Assembly: GCA_018818835.1 (NCBI GenBank)
Contig: JAHIRD010000043.1
Span: 1 to 33,234, forward strand
Reading direction: 5' to 3'
Source: Pseudomonadota bacterium
GTDB lineage: Bacteria > Desulfobacterota > Desulfobacteria > Desulfobacterales > Desulfolunaceae
DNA length: 33,234 bases
Below, piece by piece: positions 16,766 to 24,771 of this stretch; within the stretch, counting starts at the first letter, position 1, and each line of letters opens with the position of its first letter. The notes under the pieces were generated by a model. The model saw only the letters and a list, made by a program, of their open reading frames with translations, was not told the DNA's origin and ran no database searches. The position numbers and the translations under genes were made by a program.

Positions 16766-18619
16766 TTAAACACCATCTTGGACCCCTGTGACGGGTCCCA
16801 CCATCTGATAAAATGCCTCTTCGCTGAGAATGTGACACCCGGTTTCCCTGGCTTTTTCAATTTTTTTGGCCCCAACATTTTCGCCGCAGACCAGAAAATC
16901 GGTTTTCCCGCTCACAGCGGTCTGGACAGTGGCACCCAATCTCCGGGCCATATCCTGTATGTCGTCCCGGCTGCCCCGTTCCATTTTACCCGTGAACACA
17001 ATGCCTTTGCCTGAAATGGGACTGTCCGTGAGCCCACCTTCAAATCTAATGTCCGTTTTTTGAAGATTGAATCCCAAATCAAGCATATGGGCCATGGTCT
17101 CTTTGAGTTCTGAAAGGCCCCGGATGATGGATTCACTGGTGATATCACCGAAACCGTGTATGGCCTTGATATCCTCGGCTGTCATGGTCACCAAGGACTC
17201 AATGGCCACATGGGCCAATAATTTCCGGCTGTCGCCCTTACCTAAAGCAGAAATTCCAAAGGCCGACAAAAAACGCCAGTCTTCCACGGATTTTCTGCGG
17301 CTTATGGAAAGAGCCTCATGAAGATTTTTTGATTGAACCGGACCAAATCCCAGCTGTACAAAATCATCTTCGGTCATGGCATATATTTTTTCAAGACTGT
17401 CAAACCCATTGTTCACGAGTTTCTGAACCGTCTTAATGCCGAACCAGTCTGCGTTGCCCAGACTTTTAAACCAGTGCACGATTTTCTGCTCAATCTGGGC
17501 AGGGCACAGGGCGTTGGTGCATCTTAAAAAATCATTCTGCCAGACCAAGGACGTGCCACAAACAGGACAGTTCCGAGGAATATCTACCTGGCCCGATGAA
17601 TTGATCACGGCAACCAGTTTGGGAATAACCTCACCGCTACGGATGATTTCAATATCCGCACCCTGGCCGATGCCAAGATTTTTCACCATGCCTGCGTGGT
17701 GGGCTGTGACCCGCCTAATGGTGGCCCCGGATAATTTCACGGGAGCAACTTCCATGACCGGTGTCACGTTGCCGGTTCGCCCCACTTGCCAGACAATATT
17801 TTCCACCCGGGTAAAGGCTGTCTCGCCTTTGGTTTTAATGGCAATCTGCCAGCGGTAGTGATGGTTTGTGGCCCCCATGTGACGTTTCAGGGCCTCATCC
17901 ACTACCTCGGCCACCAGGCCATCCACCGGGTAATCAATCGTCCCTAAGAGGTCGAGTGTAATCTTTTCAATGGAGGCGACCAACTCGGTTCCCGATCCTG
18001 TCCAGGTTGGCAATTCGGTATAGGGGACAAAATGAACGGCTCCGTCGTTCAAGGCTTTTTCAGCAAATTCATTGAGGGTATCCGATGAGACAATCCCCAC
18101 AACCATGTTCCGGGGATGTTCGAACTGTCCGGCCAGATGCTCGTCAAAATAGGATTTGCTCATCACGATCTCACCCAAACCCCTGCCCCGTCCGCCCATG
18201 GGAATCACACCTTTAGCAAAGGCGCTACTGATTTCATAGCCCATCATGCCATTGCCCCTGGACGCGAAGATCGTGCCGTCATCACGACCAGCCAGACCGT
18301 CCAGCTTGGCCGTGGCCGCAAAATGAACATCAGTAAGGCCGATATCTGCTGCGGCTTTGTGAACCCGTGTGACAAACCGTTCAAGATCTTCGGTGCTATA
18401 CGCCTTTTCCGTTGAAAGCATGGGCATGGGATGCCGGACTTCGGACTTGCCTTCAAAGCGTTCAGGCTCCACAACCTCCAGATAGGGATTAGACGGATCC
18501 ATGTCACTCAGCTGTTTGAGCAGCCTGTCGTATTCCTCATCACTGACCAAGGGTTTACCCTGGCGGTAAGCATTGCTGTAATTTTTAAGGGTCTGGACAA
18601 GCATATCGACCTTATCCAT
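16766..18619 (-). CDS. ligA: Divergent NAD+-dependent DNA ligase (LigA-like)
   Basis: The fold is that of LigA, which seals DNA nicks using NAD+. At 617 residues it is shorter than the usual ~670. Visible parts: domain Ia (SDEEYDRLLKQL), VRHPMPMLS, adenylation motif AKLDG with Lys105, GEIVM, QVGRTGNVTPV, a four-Cys zinc finger (Cys351, 354, 367, 372), helix-hairpin-helix repeats and a C-terminal BRCT domain (about 533-605). Compared with E. coli LigA from memory, several active-site residues differ: Glu113 is Thr, Lys290 of motif IV (DGVVIK) is Glu in DGLVAE, and Arg208 and probably Arg277 are missing, while Lys314 is kept. It may be a paralogue with altered activity. ATG at 18619 has AAAGGA upstream and overlaps the preceding stop by eight bases (ATGGATAA), so an upstream in-frame start at 18646 is unlikely. 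Confidence 0.85.
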   Translation of the reverse strand: MDKVDMLVQTLKNYSNAYRQGKPLVSDEEYDRLLKQLSDMDPSNPYLEVVEPERFEGKSEVRHPMPMLSTEKAYSTEDLERFVTRVHKAAADIGLTDVHFAATAKLDGLAGRDDGTIFASRGNGMMGYEISSAFAKGVIPMGGRGRGLGEIVMSKSYFDEHLAGQFEHPRNMVVGIVSSDTLNEFAEKALNDGAVHFVPYTELPTWTGSGTELVASIEKITLDLLGTIDYPVDGLVAEVVDEALKRHMGATNHHYRWQIAIKTKGETAFTRVENIVWQVGRTGNVTPVMEVAPVKLSGATIRRVTAHHAGMVKNLGIGQGADIEIIRSGEVIPKLVAVINSSGQVDIPRNCPVCGTSLVWQNDFLRCTNALCPAQIEQKIVHWFKSLGNADWFGIKTVQKLVNNGFDSLEKIYAMTEDDFVQLGFGPVQSKNLHEALSISRRKSVEDWRFLSAFGISALGKGDSRKLLAHVAIESLVTMTAEDIKAIHGFGDITSESIIRGLSELKETMAHMLDLGFNLQKTDIRFEGGLTDSPISGKGIVFTGKMERGSRDDIQDMARRLGATVQTAVSGKTDFLVCGENVGAKKIEKARETGCHILSEEAFYQMVGPVTGVQDGV

Positions 18620-19355
18620 TGAAAATCCTTTCAACAAGGGTTGCAATCATCTGCGTCACGGCCTTTCGGCTTTGTTTGAATTCTTTATTCCCAAAACCCG
18701 GTTTCCAGGTGTGGGTCCAGACTTCATCGGAAACCACCAGCACTGAGGCCAGTTGAATTCCACGGAATGCTGCGGCTGTACACAGGGCAGACAACTCCAT
18801 ATCGACGGCCAAAGCGCCTCTTTTACGGTAATCATCTATTTTTTCAGGGGTTTCTCGATAAATTGCATCGGTTGTCCAAACAGGGCCCTGTTTGAATGAA
18901 AGGCCCTGCGCCCGACAGGTTTCCGCCATCAGGGCCTGGAGAGGCAAGGACGGTTCCACGCAAATACCCGGATCGTCCAAGCCATAATGCCGAGAGGTTC
19001 CTTCATCGGAAAACGCGCAGGAAGGAACAAGAATATCTCCGATACAGGCATCCGGACTCACCGAGCCGCACCAGCCCATGAAAATAACCTGGGAAATACC
19101 CAGGCACACCAGATTTTCCAGAAGCATCACGGCATGGGGGGCACCGATAAACGGGCCGGTCAGGGAAAAACCCCTGCCATTTTCCAACCGTGTATACACC
19201 TGGCTGGAATAAAACGAACGGCTATCTTCTTGATCAAACCCCAGATGTTTCACCAGATAATTCAAATCAGGCAAGGTGGCTGCCATCACCGCTAAGCTAC
19301 CCATCTGATGCAGACGTTTCCCGGCAATGGGATTTATTACCGCCCTGTCATCCAT
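18612..19355 (-). CDS. Nucleoside phosphorylase (PNP/UDP superfamily)
   Basis: This family cleaves nucleosides with phosphate to release the base and ribose 1-phosphate. The 247 residues show FMGWCGSVSPDACIGDILVP (the glycine-rich phosphate and base region, about 91-110), DEGTSRHYG (about 114-122), which resembles the EGTSxHY motif of uridine-phosphorylase-like enzymes, GALAVDMELSALC (about 179-191) with the ribose-binding Met-Glu pair, and VVSDE with the catalytic-type Asp. The substrate cannot be read from sequence: uridine, purine nucleosides or an MTA/SAH nucleosidase-like role are all possible. The ATG at 19355 overlaps the previous gene's stop as TAATG, and its own stop overlaps the ligase start, so the three genes are translationally coupled. 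No signal peptide is present. Confidence 0.85.
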   Translation of the reverse strand: MDDRAVINPIAGKRLHQMGSLAVMAATLPDLNYLVKHLGFDQEDSRSFYSSQVYTRLENGRGFSLTGPFIGAPHAVMLLENLVCLGISQVIFMGWCGSVSPDACIGDILVPSCAFSDEGTSRHYGLDDPGICVEPSLPLQALMAETCRAQGLSFKQGPVWTTDAIYRETPEKIDDYRKRGALAVDMELSALCTAAAFRGIQLASVLVVSDEVWTHTWKPGFGNKEFKQSRKAVTQMIATLVERIFNG

Positions 19356-19615
19356 TAGGCCATGGGGTCAAGATTTTTTTCAAGCTCATCTTTGATTTCA
19401 TCGATATGATCGTAAAGCCAGGTCACATCATCAACGGTCAGTCGGCCTGCCTTTGAAGGGGCCCGTTCGGTTCCGTCTTTTTTCATTAAAATTCTGGGAC
19501 CGATCTGAAGCTTAGGTTCTCCACCCGCATAGGAATGGATGGCCATAATCAGCCCGGTTGTTTCGCATTTCCAGCTTTTAAGAACTTTATCCTTGTCAGG
19601 ATCAAAACCTGCCAT
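19355..19615 (-). CDS. Small PC4/YdbC-like candidate ssDNA-binding protein
   Basis: The 86-residue protein has a strong ribosome-binding site (AAGGAGGAG) just before its ATG. The central stretch LIMAIHSYAGGEPKLQIGPR followed by GRLTVDDVTWLYDHIDEIKDEL resembles the PC4 fold: four curved strands, then one helix that follows the motif G(R/K)xLT. PC4/YdbC proteins bind single-stranded DNA or act as transcription cofactors. This is a recognition by pattern, not a secure family match. The lysine-rich turn MKKDGTERAPSKAG could contact nucleic acid. The stop overlaps the nucleoside phosphorylase start by one base (TAATG). It follows glyS by 27 bases. If PC4-like, it would sit naturally with the ligase gene downstream. 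Confidence 0.55.
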   Translation of the reverse strand: MAGFDPDKDKVLKSWKCETTGLIMAIHSYAGGEPKLQIGPRILMKKDGTERAPSKAGRLTVDDVTWLYDHIDEIKDELEKNLDPMA

Positions 19616-19642
19616 GTCTCCTCCTTGAATATATTTGATTGT

Positions 19643-21718
19643 TTATGTGGATATTTTAGAAAAATCCGCAATGTTAGCAAAAAGATCCGCGATGCCGGAT
19701 AAAAGGGCCAGACGATTGTTTCTGAGTGCTTCGTCTTCAGCCATCACCATCACGTCATCAAAAAAAGTGTCCACCGGAGCCCGCAAGGTGGCGATTTCCG
19801 TAAGGGCACAATCGAAATCGCCCGTTTCAAGATACTGACCCACTCGGCCGGTCACCGCGTTGAGCGACTCATACAAGGCCGATTCGCTCGGGGATTCAAA
19901 ACGATCTTCAGAAACTGTCTGAGCCTGGGTACGTTCCGTTTTACGTATGATATTCACCACCCGCTTGAACGCCACAGCCAGAGGTTCAAACCCATCCTTA
20001 TTCTTGAGACTTTCCAGAGCTTTAACCCGGCGTTTTACGTTGGGAATGGCATCGATGGACACGCTGGTCACGGCCACGGTCACATCCCGTGAATAGCCTT
20101 CTTCCACCAGCAGATATTCCATACGGTTTTTGATGAACTCATACACATCCGAGACAATTTTTTCCGTTTCAGACGTGGGCCTTTCACCGTAAAACGACAG
20201 ACTTTTTTCAATCAGAGCCGTCAATGAGAAACAGAAATCTTTTTCAACCATAATCTGAATCAAACCGATGGTCTGACGCCTGAGGGCATAGGGGTCCGAA
20301 GCACCTGTGGGAATGAGACCGGCCGAAAAGCACCCGCAGATGGTATCAATTTTATCGGCCAGGGCCACCAGAGCACCGGTCACTGATTCAGGAAGTCTTG
20401 CACCTGAGGCCACGGGCCTGTAATGTTCTTCAATGGCCCGGGCAGTCAGATCATGTTCACCTTCTTTGGTGGCATAAATCCGCCCCATAAGTCCCTGGAG
20501 CTTGGGAAACTCAACCACCACCTGGCTGACAAGATCCGATTTGCAGTACCGGGCCGCTTTAATGGCCTGATCCTCGATATCCGTTGCACCGGCCATATCT
20601 GCCAGATAGGCTGTAAGCGCCTCGATCCGTAAGGTCTTGTCATACATGGAGCCCAGTTTGGCCTGGAACAAAACCCCTTTGAGCCTTAAAAGACGGTCTT
20701 CGCCTCTTTCCTTCAGGTCACCCTGATAAAAGAAACGCGCATCGGCCAGACGAGCCCGAAGAACTTTTTCATGTCCACGGGTCACCACGGCCATATCCTT
20801 GGTGCGGGTGTTGTTCACCACAACGAAATGGGGCATAAGCCCACCGCTTTCTTCGATGACGGCAAAATATTTCTGATGTTCGCGCATGGCCGTGATCAGA
20901 ACTTCATCGGGTAACTCCAGAAGGGCCTCGTCAAAACTGCCCACAACCACCACAGGATATTCGATGAGATTGGCCACGATGTTTACCAGATCCTCATCGT
21001 CCAAAATCTTTCCCCTGACCTGGGTGGCGGCTTTCGCAATTTCTTCACGGACCAGACGTTTTCGGGCACTGATATCTACGATGACATGGGCTTTTTCCAG
21101 ACAGGAAATGTAATCCGACGGCTGTTTCATGTCGATCAAGGCCGGGCTCATGAACCGATGCCCCCGGCTTGTGGTGCAACTTTTGATGTCTCCCACCGTA
21201 AAAGGGACCACGGCATTGCCCAAAAGGGCCAGCACCGATTGAATGGGACGGGCAAAATGGATATCCAGATCGGCCCAGCGCATGGTTTTAGGAAAAGGCA
21301 ACTTCAACACGGCCTCAGGGAGGATGCGTGCAAGGACATCACGTGTATCATGAGTTTCTTCGGTTTTCAACCCAAACAGATAGCGGCCCTTTTCCGTTTC
21401 CTTGACCTGGATTTCGTCAATACCGATACCCAGTTTTTCCGCAAATTTCTTTGCAGGAACCGTAAATTGGCCCTCACCATCCACACCCACCTTTTCAGGA
21501 GGGCCCATCATCTCAGTGGTCAGGGCAGCCTGCCGATCAGCCAGGTTTTCGATAAGAATCGAAAGACGGCGGGGCGTCCCATATGTATTGACAGCGCCGT
21601 GTGTAATCCTGGCGTCTTTCAGACGCTGTGTCACATCCGAAGCCAGGGCCAAAAGGGCAGGTTCAATATATCCGGCCGGAATTTCTTCGGAACCGATTTC
21701 AAGCAATAGATCGTTCAT
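19643..21718 (-). CDS. glyS: Glycyl-tRNA synthetase beta subunit
   Basis: This is the beta subunit of the alpha2beta2 bacterial glycyl-tRNA synthetase, needed for tRNA recognition and charging with the alpha subunit. Its 691 residues match the usual ~690. The N-terminus LLLEIGSEEIPAGYIEPA is diagnostic of GlyS. Other conserved stretches are GTPRRLSILI, MRWADLDIHFARPI, ITAMREHQKYFAV and LADKIDTICGCFSAGLIPTG. The C-terminal region has the anticodon-binding (DALR-like) fold, ending with RNNRLALLSGIADLFANIADFSK. GAGGAAACC lies just before the ATG. It is 30 bases behind glyQ in one operon. Nothing is missing or truncated. Confidence 0.97.
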   Translation of the reverse strand: MNDLLLEIGSEEIPAGYIEPALLALASDVTQRLKDARITHGAVNTYGTPRRLSILIENLADRQAALTTEMMGPPEKVGVDGEGQFTVPAKKFAEKLGIGIDEIQVKETEKGRYLFGLKTEETHDTRDVLARILPEAVLKLPFPKTMRWADLDIHFARPIQSVLALLGNAVVPFTVGDIKSCTTSRGHRFMSPALIDMKQPSDYISCLEKAHVIVDISARKRLVREEIAKAATQVRGKILDDEDLVNIVANLIEYPVVVVGSFDEALLELPDEVLITAMREHQKYFAVIEESGGLMPHFVVVNNTRTKDMAVVTRGHEKVLRARLADARFFYQGDLKERGEDRLLRLKGVLFQAKLGSMYDKTLRIEALTAYLADMAGATDIEDQAIKAARYCKSDLVSQVVVEFPKLQGLMGRIYATKEGEHDLTARAIEEHYRPVASGARLPESVTGALVALADKIDTICGCFSAGLIPTGASDPYALRRQTIGLIQIMVEKDFCFSLTALIEKSLSFYGERPTSETEKIVSDVYEFIKNRMEYLLVEEGYSRDVTVAVTSVSIDAIPNVKRRVKALESLKNKDGFEPLAVAFKRVVNIIRKTERTQAQTVSEDRFESPSESALYESLNAVTGRVGQYLETGDFDCALTEIATLRAPVDTFFDDVMVMAEDEALRNNRLALLSGIADLFANIADFSKIST

Positions 21719-21748
21719 GGTTTCCTCAAATTTTTAATCTTAGAAAGA

Positions 21749-22621
21749 TCACATGGTTTTAAGCATTGGAAAACCCAGGGCTTCACGTTGATCGATATAG
21801 GCCTGGGAACAGAGCCGTGCCAGGGTTCGGATCCGTCCAATATAGCCTGTACGTTCGGTCACACTGATGGCACCCCTGGCATCCAGAAGATTAAACAGAT
21901 GGGAGCATTTGATACAGCATTCATAGGCCGGCATCACAAGCTTTTCCCCGATGATCCGTTTGGATTCGGCTTCGTAGCTCGTAAAAAGGTTCAAAAGCAT
22001 GTCGACATCCGCTTTTTCAAAATTATACGTGGACTGCTCAACCTCATTCTGATGAAAAATATCCCGGTAGGTGACCACATCGTTCCATTTCAAATCAAAG
22101 ACATTGTCCACATCCTGAAGGTACATGCAAATCCGCTCAAGACCGTAAGTAATTTCCACGGAAACGGGTTTCACATCAATACTTCCGGCCATTTGGAAAT
22201 AGGTAAACTGGGTCACTTCCATACCGTCCAACCAGACTTCCCAGCCCAGGCCCGACGCCCCCAGGGTCGGTGACTCCCAGTCATCCTCCACAAAACGGAT
22301 ATCATGCTCCAGAGGATCAATACCCAGTATCTTGAGGCTTTGGAGATAAAGATCCTGCACATCAGAGGGGGAGGGTTTCAGGATCACCTGAAATTGATAA
22401 TAATGCTGGAGACGCATGGGATTATCACCGTAACGCCCGTCGGTAGGCCGCCTGCATGGTTGGGCATAGGCCACTTTCCATGGTTCAGGGCCCAGGGATT
22501 TCAACAGGGTTGCGGGGTGGAAGGTTCCAGCCCCCACCTCCAAATCCAGGGGCTGGCAGATCACACAGCCCTTGTTGGCCCAGTATGTCTGCAAGGCAAG
22601 TACAACATCCTGAAAATTCAT
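21749..22621 (-). CDS. glyQ: Glycyl-tRNA synthetase alpha subunit
   Basis: The alpha subunit carries the class II catalytic core that activates glycine. From the chosen ATG it has 290 residues, as in the family. [34 protein letters not shown] is the hallmark N-terminus, and [28 protein letters not shown] follows. [13 protein letters not shown] and [27 protein letters not shown] complete the signature, with E replaced by ITYGLERI here. I preferred ATG 22621 over the in-frame ATG at 22645 because it starts at the family N-terminus and has GAGGA about eight bases upstream. It is followed by glyS. A promoter candidate lies about 100 bases upstream, so glyQS may be transcribed independently of the upstream GHMP kinase. 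Confidence 0.97.
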   Translation of the reverse strand: MNFQDVVLALQTYWANKGCVICQPLDLEVGAGTFHPATLLKSLGPEPWKVAYAQPCRRPTDGRYGDNPMRLQHYYQFQVILKPSPSDVQDLYLQSLKILGIDPLEHDIRFVEDDWESPTLGASGLGWEVWLDGMEVTQFTYFQMAGSIDVKPVSVEITYGLERICMYLQDVDNVFDLKWNDVVTYRDIFHQNEVEQSTYNFEKADVDMLLNLFTSYEAESKRIIGEKLVMPAYECCIKCSHLFNLLDARGAISVTERTGYIGRIRTLARLCSQAYIDQREALGFPMLKTM

Positions 22622-22720
22622 CGTTTTTATCCTCAAATCAAACAATAATTATGATGAAAGCCCCGTTTTGCAGGGCCTTTAGGTATCCGAAAGACATTTT
22701 TTGCATTTTTTAAAAAGAGG

Positions 22721-22749
22721 AAATTACATCAAATCAAAGCTTTAGTCAA
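22721..22749 (-). promoter_or_regulatory. Candidate promoter for glyQ-glyS
   Basis: On the minus strand TTGACT (22749-22744) is followed after 17 bases by TAATTT (22726-22721). The -35 box is strong and the -10 weak. It lies in the 229-base gap after the GHMP kinase gene. The leader would be about 90 bases and includes a weak, bulged GC hairpin near 22656-22681. Confidence 0.45.
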
Positions 22750-22850
22750 TCAAAAGCCTGTATCTCCCGTGCAGTCTCCATGGAATGCGACATCCGTATT
22801 TCTTTGTTTATCCAAAGGCCGGGGTTCACAAAAGCTGTCTGCCTTGGTGA

Positions 22851-23903
22851 TCATTGTCCTGTTTCCTGTTCCAAACCCTGGCTTGAAATGGTTGTATCCA
22901 AAAAACCGGCCTGGGGTGTTTCACTGATAACGTGTGCCCATTCAGCTTTAAGGTCCTTTATATTCCCGGCCTCTCCCACGGCCCAGACACATCCTCCCCC
23001 ACCGGCTCCGGTAAAGCGTGCACCGCATCCTTTTTCCCGGGCAAGCCCGGCCAGTTTTTTCCCTGTGGCATCCAGCACATCCGGGGTCATTTTCAGTCGA
23101 AGCTCTGTTTCCTGATTCATCAGAAGGGCAGCCTCATTGTAATCGCCCTGGGCCAAAGCTTCGGCAAATCGGGTACAACTGGCGATGATATTTTTCCAGA
23201 CGCCTCTGTCACTGCCTGTCATGAAATGATTGACCCATTTGCCATTGATATTCACCGATTCATGGGGATCTCCACAATAAGCAGCCAGAATCCGCGACTC
23301 CAATGCCTTATACCCGGATGGTTCCACAACAACCTTTCGTTCATACGGAGGGCCCATAACATCACCTGTAAACCGCCAGGCATTGACCCCCCCAAACGCT
23401 GCGGCCAATTGGTCCTGCATGCCGCAAGGCACTCTCAGCACACTGCTTTCAATGGCATAGGCCAAGCGTACGATGTGATCCAAGGGCAAGGCATCCCCCT
23501 CAGTCTCACCTGTTGCCGTCATCAGGGCTCCAATCAAGGCCACGGCCGCCACAGACGACCCGCCCAGGGCACTCCTTGGCGGCGAAGATGACCGGATATC
23601 AATATGAAGTCCATGGGCATCGAAATAATCACAAATGGAAAGCATAAGCCCAAGGGGATGATTATATGGTGACGTGCCTTTATCAAAGGAAACGGTTTCA
23701 AACCCCCTGGATGAGATCCGCACGTTCCCCGAGATCCAGGGCGACAAGGTGACCGTCGTTCTCATGGAAAGGGCGATATTGAATGTTGTCGGGGACAAAT
23801 GCCTCAACGGGAAAAAAAACGTGCTGATGTCCAGGGTTCCACCGAAATCAAGCCGACATGGGGCGGACATGACCACCTGCTGCTGTTCCAGTCTCTTTTT
23901 CAT
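22851..23903 (-). CDS. GHMP-family kinase, probably a sugar kinase
   Basis: GHMP kinases phosphorylate small metabolites such as galactose, mevalonate, homoserine or heptose 7-phosphate using ATP. The 350-residue protein has an N-terminal strand and substrate loop SAPCRLDFGGTLDI (about 13-26), the ATP loop PPRSALGGSSVAAVALIGAL (about 108-127, the PxxxGLGSS motif with Ala in one position), and the C-terminal motif FTGAGGGGCVWAVG. The sugar-kinase-like DFGG start points to the galactokinase/HddA side of the family, but no neighbour belongs to heptose or galactose metabolism. The true substrate is unknown. The ATG at 23903 has a weak ribosome-binding site, and the internal ATG (MSAPCRLDF) is an alternative start. 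It is 32 bases behind recO, in the same transcription direction. Confidence 0.8.
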   Translation of the reverse strand: MKKRLEQQQVVMSAPCRLDFGGTLDISTFFFPLRHLSPTTFNIALSMRTTVTLSPWISGNVRISSRGFETVSFDKGTSPYNHPLGLMLSICDYFDAHGLHIDIRSSSPPRSALGGSSVAAVALIGALMTATGETEGDALPLDHIVRLAYAIESSVLRVPCGMQDQLAAAFGGVNAWRFTGDVMGPPYERKVVVEPSGYKALESRILAAYCGDPHESVNINGKWVNHFMTGSDRGVWKNIIASCTRFAEALAQGDYNEAALLMNQETELRLKMTPDVLDATGKKLAGLAREKGCGARFTGAGGGGCVWAVGEAGNIKDLKAEWAHVISETPQAGFLDTTISSQGLEQETGQ

Positions 23904-23935
23904 GATAGTGCCATCTGAATCGTCATTTGATTATT

Positions 23936-24721
23936 TCAGTTTCTAATTTTTTTAAGGAATTTCAAGCTCCTTAGCTCTTTTTCAAGATGAAATGCCAGAA
24001 ATACTTCAAGAAAACCCAGGCCCTCGTTCAATGCCTGTTTAGAAAACCTGACCATGGATGCTTTACCAGGTTCACTTTTCTGAAACCAGATCAGTTGCTT
24101 GATTGTGCCTTTGGAAAGATCGATTCTAAAGGGGCTGGGCCCACCACAATGATTACACACCAGACCGCCTTGTTTGATATCAAAACGTATACGAATATGG
24201 TCAATCTCATCAACGTCCGTTTCACAGACCTGGCAGTGGGAAAGCTCCGGAGCATGACCGGACAACTCAAGGAATTTCAACTGAAAATAGATGCTCCATT
24301 CCTCAGCAGGCCGAAGGCTGAGATCAAGACCCATAAGGCTATGGACCAGAAGACTGTAAACCCCTTCCTGGCGCACACCCTCTTCCATGAACTGGATCAC
24401 GGTTTCAGCCCAGTAACTGGCATAAGCTGTTTTAAGGATATCGGACCTGATGGTCTCAAAGGCTTCTTCAACCGAGGCTTCCATCATATAGGCCATGCGC
24501 AGATTTTCCCGGATCACAAGCTCAATGACATAAAACAATTCCAGAGTTCCGGAAAACCGTTTGACGCTTTTTTTGGCGTTCTTGGCCATGACACTGATCT
24601 TCCCCTTCTCACGGGTCAGAAGGGTAAGGATTGAATCATGGTCCCCGTAATCCATTCGCCGAAGAACAATGGCGGATGTGTTGTATATGAGGGTATCCTC
24701 ATGTGATGATCGCATGGCCAT
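23936..24721 (-). CDS. recO: DNA repair protein RecO
   Basis: RecO works with RecR to load RecA on SSB-coated single-stranded DNA. The 261 residues have the OB-fold start (YNTSAIVLRRMDYGDHDSI, then LTREKGKISVMAKNAKK), a helical middle, and a four-cysteine zinc finger of the CQVC and CNHCGG type (about residues 161-192) common in non-enterobacterial RecO. The C-terminal helix is rich in Phe, Leu and Lys. The chosen ATG at 24721 is followed by a second in-frame ATG two codons later; either could be used. recO lies 50 bases behind mgtE and 32 bases ahead of the GHMP kinase. recR is not in the window. Confidence 0.93.
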   Translation of the reverse strand: MAMRSSHEDTLIYNTSAIVLRRMDYGDHDSILTLLTREKGKISVMAKNAKKSVKRFSGTLELFYVIELVIRENLRMAYMMEASVEEAFETIRSDILKTAYASYWAETVIQFMEEGVRQEGVYSLLVHSLMGLDLSLRPAEEWSIYFQLKFLELSGHAPELSHCQVCETDVDEIDHIRIRFDIKQGGLVCNHCGGPSPFRIDLSKGTIKQLIWFQKSEPGKASMVRFSKQALNEGLGFLEVFLAFHLEKELRSLKFLKKIRN

Positions 24722-24771
24722 TTTTCATTCCCAAATAAATGCTGTCTTTCTTTAATATCCAAGACCATACT

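Noticed and set aside
22622-22720. T-box or other tRNA-sensing leader before glyQ
   Set aside because: No T-box sequence or antiterminator/terminator pair; only a weak bulged hairpin is present.
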